A DNA stretch of 64,000 nucleotides from Riptortus pedestris (taxonomy: Eukaryota; Arthropoda; Insecta; Hemiptera; Alydidae), in NCBI GenBank assembly GCA_019009955.1, contig CM032231.1, positions 109,857,501-109,921,500 of the forward strand. The letters run 5' to 3'. The notes beneath the pieces were generated by a model. That model was not told the origin of the DNA. It searched no databases and saw only the letters and a list, made by a program, of their open reading frames with translations. A program made the position numbers and the translations under genes. Each line of letters starts with the position of its first letter. The stretch's first letter is position 1. Below are positions 32,951 through 44,480 of the stretch, in pieces.

Positions 32951-33486
32951 CGAGTTAGGTTGTAGTTCCATTGGATGTATTCGAGTTATTTGCTTGGAAT
33001 ACGCACCCACATAACTCACGGAGCAACGAACTAGTAAATAGACTATGGACATTAACCCCAACAATAGGACAACTTTCGAGAAGAATGCAAATAGAGATAA
33101 TGAACTATGGATTAGTAATAAAATCTACAGGATACATTTATCATGGCATCTCGAACACACATTGGAGATGTTTATTTTATTGTCCAAACAACTGGAATTA
33201 AAAAAAAAAAAAACTAACAGAAAATCATTTGTTTTTCTCAAGTGTAGAACTAACAGTTCAGTACTGGTCCAATACCCATCATTTCACTATATTTATTTAA
33301 TTTTATTTGGGGCTATCTTTTTATTCTCTCTCACACACACACACACACACAAACACACATAGGGAGTAGATTAGAAAATCGTGTAAGTCTTTATTACATA
33401 CGGCTGTAACTAAGGGAGACATATAGAATATTAGCAAAGGTATCCGGCGTTCCTCGGGATTTCTAAATAATAGTACATATTTGATA
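32951..33486. other. No assignable content
   Basis: Two short frames (32971-33201, 33045-33362) lack recognisable motifs and end in a (CA)n run (33331-33358). Not supported as genes. Confidence 0.45.
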
Positions 33487-33587
33487 GTAGCCTTGTTGCC
33501 CGTCGTTGGCGGGTCGAATGAAATAGAAACGGTTTCCCGTAGATATTAAGATCGGATACTCAAAATCATCCCGTCATCTCAGCTATA
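33487..33587 (-). mobile_element. Helitron type 3, 3' end fragment
   Basis: On the minus strand GACCCGCCAACGACGGGC forms a hairpin and is followed by AACAAGGCTAC and T. This is a Helitron-like end with CTAC instead of CTAG. It shares GAAATAGAAACGGTTTCCCG with 36321-36400. Confidence 0.5.
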
Positions 33588-33661
33588 GCCGGAAATCAGC
33601 TATTGAGGTCCTACTCATGACGCGATTTTCGAAACTTTTCTTCAAAAGTCCATCGATCCTA

Positions 33662-33731
<70 letters not shown>

Positions 33732-34125
33732 TGTTAACGCTCTAGCGGTCGCAATTTTTGTTTGATCGTTACCAAACTCGATATTTAAACGTTTTATGCA
33801 AAAAGTCAAGATCAAGTTCGTTAATGTTTGAAAGCGGACCAGTGGGAGGGGGAATTTTCGAAAATTTGAAATATCTCCGTTACCATACGTCGGATCACAA
33901 AAGTGTATAGAACCAATCTTATTGTAAATTCAATTTACTATAAATATTGCTCTATAAATTTATTCTCTATCTTGAATATTAACCGAGATATTGGCATGTT
34001 TATTAAATTTGGGCCGATAACATACGACGGAGTTTCCCGCCAATGGCTAGTTCGGTTCTTTGTATTGTATAACTTCACGTGGGAAATCTGCTTAGTTTAC
34101 GCAGCCCCTGCGTGACGAACTTTTT
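33588..34125 (+). mobile_element. HINE, complete copy, short form
   Basis: GGAAATCAGCTATTGAGGTC, (TA)n at 33664-33728, TGTCTGTTAACGCTCTAGCG, subterminal GGGAAATCTGCT, hairpin GCAGCCCCTGC and GTGACGAACTTTTT. The outer arm of the 5' palindrome is missing. About 540 bp long. Confidence 0.8.
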
Positions 34126-34757
34126 GATTATTGTCAACTGGCACAGGAGGTGGAGATGTTGCTCTGAAAGTGCACTCTGTTAAAAATAAACGTGTTGTAG
34201 AAGGAAACAGACCTCCTGTGTACTTCCAGATTCATTATAATAGTTGTAAGAGGTTCTTAATTATCAATTTATAATTTCACTTGTGTTATTTCGTTGTCTT
34301 GGTATTCTCGGAAGAACTATTAATCATTACAAAATTGTCAGATCATTTCATGAATGAAGACTGCATCTGCTCTCATCTTAATTTGCCTGTTCTCTTAATG
34401 AAATGTTAAATAACACCAAGGAACTTATTCGAGCAAATATAAACTTGGGAGAAAAAAAAAATAATGAGCTTATGTAGTTGGATTTTTCGATCTCGGTAGA
34501 AGAATTAAACGGAGACGGGGAACTTTTATTCCCGAACTAAATCTTTTCGGTATCCCTTTCCCACGACTCTTATAACCAATTAAAGAAACGATGAATCTAC
34601 CTTGAAATCTTAAATATGTAGCGAATTAAGAAACTTTTCCTTCCTTAATGGCTCAATAGAATGTTAAAACTCTGGGATAATCCTAACCCAATTATTAGTT
34701 TTCATCATGAATGGGCTGGGCGTATTTTCTTCTTTTCCCTCGTTCAATTCCTTCTTT
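34126..34757. other. No assignable content
   Basis: No coding or repeat signal recognised. Confidence 0.5.
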
Positions 34758-34758
34758 G

Positions 34759-36223
34759 AGGTAGATTTCCCTTTGGGGAGATCAGCTATTGAGGTCGTAC
34801 TCAAGACGCGATTTTTGAAAAATGTCCATCGATCCTACCTAGATGACGAAAATGAAACCTATTCAAAATGTTGTATATATTTGTTTGTTAGTGCTCTTGC
34901 GGTCGTAATTTTGGTTTGATCGTTACCATAATTCATATTAAAACGTTTAATAATAATAAAGTTCCTTAATGGCTGAAATTAGACATGGAGGCGGGTGGTG
35001 GTTTAGAGGGGCAATTCCCTAAATCTCTCCAAAAGTATCTCCGTTATTATACGTCGGATGGATAAAGTGTATAGAACAAATCTTATTGCAAACTAAATGG
35101 TCTATAAATGTTATGTTATAAATTATGTTTTTTTTTTTTTTCATTATCTTAATTATTAATCCACATATTTGCACTTTTCAGGTTTCAGCTGCTTCAGCAA
35201 ACTCCTACTCATGTCATATTAATTATAAGATGTTATATCATGAATCGTTTCATGCCAAGGTTAAATACCGATTATTGTTCTCGAAATATCCCTGTACGTC
35301 CCTGTACTATACGTCGGATCGAAAAATTGTATAGAATCAATCTTATTGCAAATTAAATTTACTATAAATATTGTTATATATATTTATTCTCTATCTTGAA
35401 TATTAACCAAGATACACTCAACCGCAAAAAAAACAAAACAAAACCGGACTCTTCATTTTTGTCGTATTAAAAGCTAATTATCAGCAATTTTCTTTATGTG
35501 GGTATTCTAGTTATTACAGAGAATTTAGAGTCCAAGTCCATTGAACTAATCCCTTCAGGATTAGTAAACCATTAGATAAAACTCAGATTAGATTTATTGT
35601 CGTGAAGTTGATCTATTCTAAACTGTAAGTAGTTTTTCGCATATTTAAACATCTTTAATTATTAACCAAGCATTTTCTTTAATTAATGTTTTATTTTTAT
35701 TTCGGTCCAGAATAATGGGTCTTTCAAACTTAGTTGGAAGGCCGGAGCTTACGTTACATTGCCGAAACGCTTGGGGTAGCGAAGTCTATCATTCACTGTA
35801 ATAAAAATGAAGAATAATTTTTTTTTTTAAATGTGTTAATTTATCTTTTTATTTTTTTTTTATTTTGTATTTTTTTGTAAATAATCAATACAAATTATTC
35901 ACTTTTGGCAGATTTTGTTTAAATAACCTATAGATTAACCAATTATTTTAATTAAAAAGATTAATATACATATATATTAAGTATTTAACAAAATTATAAG
36001 ACTAAATCTAAGTGTCCGGTTTTTTTTTGCGGTTGAGTATATTTGCATATTATTGAGCGTAACGGACATGATGAGATCGGCTAACTTCGATTGCAGTCGT
36101 GAGTTTCCGGCTAGCTAGTCCGGCCGTTTCAGTAACTGTTCGGTTCTCATGAAATTCCTCTATTCTAAAACTTCACGTGGGAAATCTGCTTGATTTACGC
36201 AGCCCCTGCGTGACGGTTTTTTT
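34759..36223 (+). mobile_element. HINE composite with partial duplication and a MITE
   Basis: 5' end GGTAGATTTCCCTTTGGGG, a very short TA stretch at 34873-34880, and the 3' half to about 35280. A second, partly repeated 3' half starts at about 35290 (TACGTCGGATCGAAAAATTG), is split by the MITE at 35415-36037 and ends with GGGAAATCTGCT, hairpin GCAGCCCCTGC and GTGACGG. Confidence 0.7.
35415..36037 (+). mobile_element. Mariner-like MITE, about 620 bp
   Basis: Left terminus CACTCAACCGCAAAAAAAAC; right terminus the inverted CCGGTTTTTTTTTGCGGTTG with AG. TA lies on both sides (35413-35414 and 36038-36039), and the HINE sequence reads on across it (CCAAGA/TA/TATTTGCA). It is homologous to 19163-19874. 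No transposase is encoded. Confidence 0.8.
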
Positions 36224-36320
36224 AAAGGTGGGAATTGCTGGTGTTCTTATTGAATACGATTAGTTCTACACTACAATAACTGAATCCATATCTTTAATGG
36301 TGGAATCCATATATTACATA
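36224..36320. other. Spacer without assignable content
   Basis: Short AT-rich spacer between the HINE end and the Helitron type 3 end. Confidence 0.4.
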
Positions 36321-37080
36321 CTAGCCGTGTAACCTGTTGTTGACATGTTGAAATAGAAATGCTTTCCCGTGGAAATATAGTGCGTGCATTCACTATATCA
36401 TGCCCTCATATTCGCCAATAATAGGAATGGCCTGTAATGTTAGCAGCATAGATGTTGTATTTTACCCGCATTTATCATTTGTTGTACATCCGATACATAA
36501 GCATTTAGACAATGCAAATTAGACAAACTTGTGATTATAATTGCTGTCATTCAGGAACTAATTGATATAATAACGGTTTCCCATCGAAATATAAATACTG
36601 GATAGCGGAAACAATAAATAATACATTCGTTTCCTTCAATTTAGTCATATTTACAGTTTTGAACATGATGCGTGGGCAGTCTAGTCGAGGAATACTTGGA
36701 CGTATTTTTTTTTATCGTTCTTAGGTTCAAAAAAATCTTGGTTCCCGTCAAAACGAACGATTGTGATATAGAATCAGGAGAAACGTATGATAACATTTTT
36801 TTCAGACATTCCGTTGTAATTCGATAAAAGAATGTATGAGGTGTAAAGTATCAAAGTAAGAGAAGTAAATTATAAATTCGCCCATATAAATAGTATCCAT
36901 TCCCTTCACTCACATGCAAAACATTTTTTACTTCTATTTAGGCATTTTCATGGAACATTAATAATTTCTGGCGACCGTAAGGCGGAAGTTAAAACTTCGA
37001 AATGTATAAATTGAATAACGTTTATAGACCGAAATCTTAAATCTACAATATGTTCTGAGTTGTTATTCTGGCAGGTGGAA
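36321..37080 (-). mobile_element. Helitron type 3, 5' boundary unclear
   Basis: The 3' end on the minus strand is a decayed hairpin around GTCAACAAC and GGTTACACGGCTAG followed by T (CTAG at 36321-36324). The body has several related blocks such as CGGTTTCCCATCGAAATATA. The 5' TC end could not be placed. No ORF. Confidence 0.45.
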
Positions 37081-37145
37081 GTGACTTCTAATGCAGGTAG
37101 GATGAAATAATTGGCTACGCTTCCACTGTAACAATTTATTAAAGC

Positions 37146-37180
37146 GGCAGAGCGCTTTCGATGCAGTCCATCAGCCTTAC
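37146..37180 (-). ncRNA. Hammerhead ribozyme, degenerate
   Basis: On the minus strand the core is CTGATGG (last core A changed to G), stem II is reduced to one arm, then GAAA, the palindromic AGCGCT and TGCC follow. By comparison with 38149-38187 it is a broken copy, probably unable to cleave. Confidence 0.55.
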
Positions 37181-37575
37181 CTTAGCTAGCTAGGATGAAT
37201 TGCCAGTCCAGCTCCAAAGCCGAGGAAGGTTGGTAGAATGGTTGATGGTAGATACCTGCCTGGCGACTATCCAGCTATTTACAAACGTGAGTAACAGAAC
37301 GACGGTAGCAGCAGTGGCCCAAACTACCATCTAGCCCCCTGAAACCATCCTGGCCAGGCGTCTATCCACCCATATCAGTGGTGTTTGATATTCCATCCTG
37401 GTAGCCTGGCGAAAATGGAAGAAATCGACTGACCAGACCTACTGTCTACTCGGATAATACTCCAGTTGATATCCTAAGTCCACCTACAAACAAATACTCC
37501 TCAACCCATACTGATCCCAATTCCCGAGGGACTCTCTTGAACACATCTACAGATAAATGCCGTGTAAATAAATGA

Positions 37576-37869
37576 AAACCATCCCGGTATGGCACGCTGA
37601 GGGATGCCGACAACATAAAAATTAATGATGAGCTCGTTCAGATAGAGAACAAAAAATTAGCACTTCTGGAAAAAGAAATCATTTCCAAAGAAGATCCAGA
37701 TTTGTGTTTCTTCAAGAGTTTACTACCATATATGCGAGAATTAAGTTCAAGTCATAGACTCAGAGCCTGTGGGAAAATTCAAGACCTTATCTCGGATGAA
37801 TATGAAAAAATAATTTTTTCTGTGGGAGCCCCTCAATTTGGTCACAAATGTCGTGCCCAGCATTCATGA
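37576..37869 (+). pseudogene. BESS-domain protein fragment (MADF-BESS type)
   Basis: An open frame of about 97 codons without ATG. DPDLCFFKSLLPYMREL, near residues 42-58, fits the BESS motif (acidic start, F-SLLP, hydrophobic helix), which mediates protein-protein contacts in arthropod MADF/Myb-like DNA-binding proteins. Before it lies a charged helix (ENKKLALLEKEI). The N-terminal DNA-binding domain is not seen. It lies between the hammerhead-bearing ends, so it is either a captured host exon or part of another transposon (Harbinger-type elements also code for Myb-like proteins). Confidence 0.55.
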
Positions 37870-38148
37870 CTGGCTTTATTTCAGTGCGTCCAGGATGCAT
37901 TTACCATCCACCTTTACCATGCTTTGTTCCCCTTTCTTCGCCTAAATAGTGAAGTTTAAGTCTTTCTTTCAGATAGTTTTACTTGAACTCACTTAATTTA
38001 ATAAAAAAATTGCATGTTGATGTATGAAAAATTGTATATGATATTTAGTTCTAAGAAAGATCGTTTTTATTGTTATATGTTATCGAGTTTACCCCTTATC
38101 TAAAATATTTCAATAGAGATAGTAATTATTGTTTTTGTGTGTCAACAG

Positions 38149-38187
38149 GGCACTGACGATGATGCACTGCATCGAAAGCGCTCTGCC
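38149..38187 (+). ncRNA. Hammerhead ribozyme, palindromic stem III
   Basis: Stem I GGCA (38149-38152) pairs with TGCC (38184-38187). Core CTGACGA (CUGANGA) is at 38153-38159. One U is extra, then stem II GATGC/GCATC with loop ACT (38161-38173). GAAA is at 38174-38177, the self-complementary AGCGCT at 38177-38182, and the predicted cleavage is after C38183. The palindromic stem III would let two molecules pair into a double hammerhead, as described for Penelope-like elements. All core positions are intact, so activity is plausible. Confidence 0.75.
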
Positions 38188-38215
38188 GTTTTAATAAATT
38201 GTTATGGTGGAAACG

Positions 38216-39050
38216 AATATTAACGAAGTTGATGACGAAAATGGGCTGAAATGTGACACAAATTTACCCCCGTCAAATGTTTATAGGAAATTAGAAAAAC
38301 CTTAAAGTTATATTTATGTAGATAGTATAACAGGCATCAATGTTTCAATGTAAATCATCATTATTTCCCACTTACTTTACACTAGTCTTCAACTCAATAG
38401 CACATTTCCTGATATTTAGGTCTTGGACAAGGGCAAAAAAAAATAGTAAATTATATAGTACTTATTTTAATTAATGATACATAAAATGATGTATGCGTAT
38501 TACATTTTGAAACAAAACAGTCTTATCGTTCTTACAAAATCTATAACAAATCTTTTGTAAATGTCCTGCAATGGTATCAGTATATCACGGTGCGTTATCA
38601 CACTGTGCTGGTAGATGGATCACCAAATGCACGGCCCAAACTGTAGACTAGGTCACTCCACGCATCGGTTGGCGTAGAATGCACACCTCATTTTCCCACA
38701 ACATGGAAGGTCCTTACCGACACACTGGAACAGAAAATAATAAATAAGAAAAAAATAATATAGATTAACAAAACATTATATATGTATGATCATTAATCAA
38801 TATCAGTGGATGTGAAAGGGAAGCTAGAATTAAGACAAGGGTGCCCAGTGCCACCTTATTTGTTCAATATGTTTATTAAAGAAAAATTAATGAAAATGAA
38901 AAAAAGAAACGAATGTACACAGATTAACGGTAAATCCAATCAATGTAGAAGATTTATAGAAGGCATTGCACAGGTAACAAAGTCCCAAGTAGAGATGAAT
39001 AGAATGCTGTAAGTCGTAAAGGACGCCTTAGATCAGTTTAAACTCAAGAT
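38216..39050. other. No assignable content
   Basis: AT-rich, only short unsupported frames (for example 38806-39012). Confidence 0.45.
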
Positions 39051-39597
39051 AAAAAGTCTGTCACGCAAGGGGCTGCGTAAACTAAGCAGATTTCCCACGG
39101 AAAGATATACAATAGAGAAATCTCCATATGAGTGCCAAACAGTTACGGAAGCGGTCGAACTAGCTTTTGGCGGGAACGATTACAAGTGACCATAGCTCGT
39201 ACGTTACACTTAATAAAAATGCAAATATCTCAGTTAATATTCAAGATAGAGAATAAATATATATAAAAATATTTACAGTAAATTTAATTTGCAATAAGGT
39301 TGGCTCTATACAATTTTTCGAACCGACGTATAGTAACGGAGGTATTTAGAAATTTCGAAATCCCCTCCTCCTCTGACCCCCCCCCCCCTCCCGCTGGTCC
39401 GATTTCAGCCATTAACGAACTTGATCTGACTTTTTTACATAAATCGTTTAAATATCGAGTTTGGTAACGATCAAACAAAATTGCGACCGCTAGAGTGGCA
39501 ACAGACAAATATATATGTATATATATAATTTTGAACGGACCTCATTTTCGTCATCTCCTGGGTAGGATCGAAGGACAACTTGAAGAAATTTTTCGAT
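39051..39597 (-). mobile_element. HINE, 5' end replaced by microsatellite
   Basis: AAAAAGTCTGTCACGCAAGG opens it. The G-rich block complement with a C run is at 39378-39400. The central array is short (ATATATGTATATATATAA). The 5' half breaks off at GAAATTTTTCGATCAC in a (TATC)n run. Confidence 0.75.
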
Positions 39598-39632
39598 CAC
39601 TCTATCTATCTATCTATCTATTTATCTATCTA

Positions 39633-39675
<43 letters not shown>
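39598..39675 (+). repeat. (TATC)n-(TA)n compound microsatellite
   Basis: TATC units to about 39635, then TA units, then ACACACAGAG. Confidence 0.9.
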
Positions 39676-39680
<5 letters not shown>

Positions 39681-39729
39681 GAGACTATAAAATTACTCTG
39701 CAATCACTAAATTTCGACATACATCAGTT

Positions 39730-40000
39730 TTGTATGGATTCGTGTACATTCTGGAATTTTGGGTAATGAAGTTGCTGATAAAGCAGCAAAGTAAGCTTCT
39801 AAATCTTAAAACTATTGAATGTTACTTAAAAATACCGAAGACACACATTAAACAATTACTACACACAGACACCATCAACAAATGGCAACAGCATTGGACA
39901 GTAACACATAAAGGACAACATATAAAGACATTCATTCCCGATATTGCAGAATATTTGAACATAAACGAAATACATTCTGACTTTTACACAATACTATTAT
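39730..40000 (+). pseudogene. Non-LTR retrotransposon RNase H and C-terminus fragment
   Basis: VWIRVHSGILGNEVADKAAK (39733-39792) fits the C-terminal motif of LINE RNase H (W-GH-GI-GNE-AD). A shifted frame continues with IPKTHIKQLLHTDTINKWQQ and FIPDIAEYL, the tail usual in jockey/I-like ORF2 proteins. RT and endonuclease are absent. It is joined to Helitron sequence at about 40010. Confidence 0.65.
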
Positions 40001-40009
40001 ACATTATAC

Positions 40010-40433
40010 ATACCATAAGCTATATTAATTTTTTTAGGTTCAAACGGGAGGGGGGCTATAAGAGAAGCCTAAAATAAAAATTCGCCGTATATTACATTTT
40101 CTGTTCGGTTTTCAGTCACTGTTGGTCTTTGTACCGTTTCAAGGGAAAGGAAGTTTAATTGAAACATAGTTTGGCGGACAGAATACTATGTATGATTATG
40201 AATTATATATATAAAAAAAAACAACTACATGCACAGGAGACGGGAAATATAAAAATATTGAGGACAGTGAACTCTTAAATAACAAATAATTTTATTATTA
40301 ACAAATCCACAGCAACGACGGGTATACATAAGGAAATGTTAAAATATTGTGGAAAGTAAAGGCTTGCAAAAAAAAATAACCACCATCATTAAACCTCAAA
40401 TGAATTCCCGAGCGAAGACGGGTACCTAAGCTA

Positions 40434-40434
<1 letters not shown>
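40010..40434 (+). mobile_element. Helitron 3' fragment
   Basis: AGCTATATTAATTTTTTTAG and CAGCAACGACGGGTAT match the copies at 1-321 and 9100-9443. The terminus is CCCGAGCGAAGACGGG, TACCTAAGCTAG, then T. Confidence 0.75.
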
Positions 40435-40485
<51 letters not shown>

Positions 40486-40815
40486 TATATTTGTCTGCTA
40501 ACGCTCTAGCGGTCGCTATTTTTGTTTGATCGTTACCAAACTAACGTTTTATGGAAAACTAAAAGATCAAGTTCATTTATGGCTGAAATCCAACCAGTGG
40601 GAGAGGGGTTTAGAGAGGGAATTTTGTTGTTTTTGTGGGAATTCTTAGTATCTCCGTTGTCATGTGTCGGATCAAAAAATTGTACAGACTCTATCTAATT
40701 GAATATTACACGTACTATAAATATTTATATATGCATTTATCCTCTATTTTGAATATTAACTGAGATATTTGCATTTTCAGCCCCCAGGAAACCGTCACTC
40801 CTACTCATTTATTGT

Positions 40816-40818
<3 letters not shown>
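40435..40818 (+). mobile_element. (TA)n plus HINE 3' half
   Basis: (TA)n at 40435-40478 follows the Helitron CTAG. TTTGTCTGCTAACGCTCTAG starts the HINE part, which runs to GTCACTCCTACTCATTTATT and breaks off in a microsatellite. Confidence 0.75.

Positions 40819-40908
<90 letters not shown>
40819..40908 (+). repeat. (TA)n-(CA)n compound microsatellite
   Basis: TA run to about 40849, then CA units to 40908. Confidence 0.9.
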
Positions 40909-40910
<2 letters not shown>

Positions 40911-41010
40911 CATTTTGAACGGACCACATTTACGTCATGTCCTGGGTAGGATCGCGTCTAGAGTACAACCTCAATAGCTAAATTCGAAGGGAAAATCGCT
41001 ATAATGCGAT
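40909..41010 (-). mobile_element. HINE 5' half
   Basis: CATTTTGAACGGACCACATT to ACAACCTCAATAGCTAAATT. It faces the previous half across the microsatellite, so two halves of opposite orientation are joined. Confidence 0.65.
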
Positions 41011-41346
41011 TTCCTCCGTTGATATTCGAGATAGAGAGAAAATGTATAAAACAAGAATTTTGACACTTAAGTTTTCAATAAGACATTTTCTTATTCTAAT
41101 AGATCAAATTGAATAATTAACATAATTTTAAACGTAGGTAATTGGCCAGAACCACCTCGTATTATATTTAATAAATATAATAAAGAACTTATACAGTTTA
41201 TCATAAGTATAGATATGATTGTTGCAAAAATACATTAGAATATTAAGTTGATTGTGAGGAATGGGAATTATAATTCAATATATTTACCTTACATCGACTC
41301 GCAAATTAAACATCGGCTGAGTTTAACTTTAATTGATTTATTTTTT

Positions 41347-41475
41347 TAGCAGATTTCTCTTAAGGCAAATCAGCTATTGAGGTCGTACTCATGACGCGAT
41401 TTTTCGAAAAATTTCTTCAAATGTCCATCGATCCTACCCAGGATATGACGAAAATGAGGTCCGTTCAAAATTATA

Positions 41476-41519
<44 letters not shown>
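41347..41519 (+). mobile_element. HINE 5' half with (TA)n
   Basis: TTAGCAGATTTCTCTTAAGG, a well-kept 5' half to GAGGTCCGTTCAAAATTATA, then (TA)n. After the array a Helitron starts. Confidence 0.8.
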
Positions 41520-41526
<7 letters not shown>

Positions 41527-41935
41527 GTAACCTCTGTCTGTACATTGATTTTTTTCACGAAATTTCACGATAACTTTTCGTTTCACATGTCATAGATACC
41601 ATAACTGCATTTTGTTTCTTTGGTGTCTGTTTGTTACCTTTTCACGCATAAACGGCTGAACCGAATTTTATGAAACTTGGTATGTATATTACTACTAACC
41701 CAACTTAGACTTTAGGCTATATTAATATCCTCTGAAACGAACAGGAGTGGGGGTTATAAGGAAAGCCTGAAATTAAAAATAGCGATACTTCGTTTCCTAT
41801 TGGTTTTTCGGCAAATATGAACATAACAAAAGTTGTTTATTTTGTTATTTCGAGTAACCTTTGTTATATACACTTTTGCCGTATACGGAAGTATAAACGA
41901 GATATACCCTGAAAACTAAAACGGTATCCGACAAT
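41520..41935 (+). mobile_element. Helitron 5' fragment
   Basis: AAAATTGTAACCTCTGTCTG follows (TA)n. The body is close to 340-790 of the 7.9-kb copy but lacks its (TTTG)n expansion. It breaks off near 41935. Confidence 0.8.
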
Positions 41936-42439
41936 TGAAGGGTTTGCTGCAAAAAGGAGGTAGCTCCATCCCATAGCTGTTGGGAGTTATAAACACTTTC
42001 TTGTGCCAAAAAAAAAACCTCTTTTATTTGGCACAAAAAGGATGCAGCTTCAATCGTTATGATGTTATTTTCGTTATAATGATGTTGTTTTCATATTTTA
42101 TATTATTCGTTATAATGATGTTATATTCTGTTTGTAAAACCAATAATTTTGCTCTACTTTATTTTCCGTTTTCTTTGAATAATACATAATAATAGTACAT
42201 TCTATTTATTTTTACACACGTATTCCTCCATTCCTCATATTCCATTCTTTTTGGCAAAAAAAAGTGTAGCTCCAATGATCATCCACGTACCACCAACATT
42301 TGGATGATATTTTTTGAATGAAAATACTGTTCTAATACGTAAACACCATAATTGAAAGTAAGCAACTACAATAGTTTTACATAACTTAAAATTTGAATTT
42401 TTTAAACATTATTTTTGGTTTCCCAAAAACTGGAAAAAT

Positions 42440-43172
42440 TCGATTGAAGATAGAGTTCGTTAACGGCTGAAATCGGACCAGTGGGAGGAGGGGTTAAGAG
42501 GGAGGATTTTCGAAAATTAGAAATATCTCCGTTACTATACGTCGGATCGGAAAATTGTATAGAATCACTCTTATTGCAAATTACATTTACTATAAATATT
42601 GTTATATACATTTATTCTCTATCTTGAATATTAACCGAGATATTTGCATTTTTCAGTTTTCAGCCATCAGCAAACCGCCACTTCTACTCATGTTACATAA
42701 ACAATACTCTGCTACATAATAAATCACATTATTTGAAGTTTAAATACCAAAAATTGTATTCAAGAGACCTTTATTATACGAGATACATGCAAATATGTCC
42801 CGGTGACCCCCCCCCCCGTTTTAAGGTTTTGGACTACTAAAATTTGATTGATTGAGATAACAATTATTCTGACTCATTATTAATTACAGTACTAGGTATA
42901 GTAAATAGTTCTCAATAAAATTAATATTTTATATTCAGATATATTTCAGAAATTGTTATTCTTTCCGGTGTGAAACGGGCAGACCCGTTTGTTTACATTT
43001 CTAACCTAACGCTTCCTGTCGGCAGGTTATTGAAATTGGATGAAACATTTCTTATTTCCGTTAGTATTTATTCACGGTGCTGTTGTGTTACCAGTATGTA
43101 GATTTATCTATTACTAAACTTCACGAGGGAAATCTGCTTAGTTTACGCAACCTCTGCGTGACGGACTTTTTG
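42440..43172 (+). mobile_element. HINE 3' half, long subfamily
   Basis: Starts within ATAGAGTTCGTTAACGGCTG. The G-rich block is at 42480-42502, and the long-subfamily middle has GTTTGTTTACATTTCTAACC. It ends with GGGAAATCTGCT, hairpin and GTGACGGACTTTTT. Confidence 0.75.
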
Positions 43173-43180
43173 TTTTTAGT

Positions 43181-43813
<633 letters not shown>

Positions 43814-44074
43814 ATTTATTTTTTCATTTAGTTTTATTAATTTTATTTGTAATTATTTTACTTATTTTTATATTTTATTTTATTATTATTTTGTTCATAT
43901 TATTTTTGATTAGATGGTTGATTAACTTGTATATATTGTAAAATAAAAATGTATTTAAATATAATCATAAATGTAATGTGCCATGTGGCAATGGAACATG
44001 TATTCAAATAAATAACTTCTCATAGGGTTACGAGGAGCAGAAAAAGAAAAGAAAAGAAAAACAAAGATCGTTTC

Positions 44075-44135
44075 TGTACAATGTTTCGACCCGATTTATA
44101 ATAACGGAGATATTTTGTATTTTCGAAATTCTCTC
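44075..44135 (-). mobile_element. HINE fragment next to the host exon
   Basis: ATAATAACGGAGATATTTTG is a short piece of the HINE 3' half. It lies about 45-105 bp inside the predicted first intron of the gene at 44180-44272. Confidence 0.55.
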
Positions 44136-44179
44136 TTTTTTGTATCAGCTGTATAGATAGACAAGGAACATTGACTGAC

Positions 44180-44272
44180 CTGCAATCCTCTCTGTATGCA
44201 TAAGGGCGCCTGGGCCGATAAGACCAGTGCAGCGAGGTAGGCAACGAGCAACAAGGCGAGGAGTAGCTTCAT
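44180..44272 (-). CDS. First exon of a secreted protein, unknown
   Basis: ATG at 44272-44270 opens 31 codons: a short positive start (MK), a Leu/Ala/Val core (LLLALLLVAYLAALVL) and SAQA, a normal signal-peptide cleavage region, then PLCIQRGLQ with a cysteine. The exon ends CAG at 44180, and GTCAGT follows as splice donor, phase 0. Unspliced, the frame would run to a stop near 44093 through HINE sequence, which argues for splicing. A TATA box lies upstream. The product enters the secretory pathway. The mature protein is not in view: later exons must lie below 44100 on this strand, and none could be recognised. This is the best host gene candidate in the window. Confidence 0.55.
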
Positions 44273-44279
44273 GATGGAC

Positions 44280-44320
44280 TAGCTGCACTCCGGCTGAGTG
44301 CTCCCCTCTATATAGCTAAG
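44280..44320 (-). promoter_or_regulatory. Core promoter with TATA box
   Basis: CTATATAG at 44308-44315 (the same on both strands) lies about 36-43 bp upstream of the ATG at 44272, in locally GC-rich sequence (GGGGAGCACTCAGCCGGAG). A start site around 44280-44296 would give a very short leader; TCAGC at 44297-44293 is initiator-like. Confidence 0.5.
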
Positions 44321-44344
44321 GGGATAATCACAGCTGATTTAGTT

Positions 44345-44480
44345 GCGTCACAAGCCCGCTCTTCCCCGAAGTGTTTTCCCTCTCGATCCAGGTCATACTC
44401 CGGGGGCCCCCATATGCCCCCGCCTCTTGCTCAACACCCGCTACCGTCCCTTGCCTAGGTCAGGGATACTCACAATGATC
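44345..44480. promoter_or_regulatory. GC-rich upstream region with a C/G palindrome
   Basis: GGGGGCCCCCATATGCCCCC near 44402 and a generally high GC content, unlike the rest of the window, directly upstream of the TATA box. It may be the proximal promoter. Individual sites were not identified. Confidence 0.35.

Larger units (their letters stand above)
37119..38215. mobile_element. Element with inverted hammerhead-bearing ends
   Basis: The ends are inverted repeats of about 50 bp containing ACAATTTATTAAAACGGCAG and AGCGCTTTCGATGCA (37119-37172; 38150-38215). They carry hammerhead-ribozyme motifs as in the terminal repeats (pLTRs) of Penelope-like retroelements, in which inverted or partial pLTR arrangements are usual. 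No reverse transcriptase or GIY-YIG frame is visible. The interior instead holds a BESS-domain remnant. Target duplication not clear. Confidence 0.55.
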
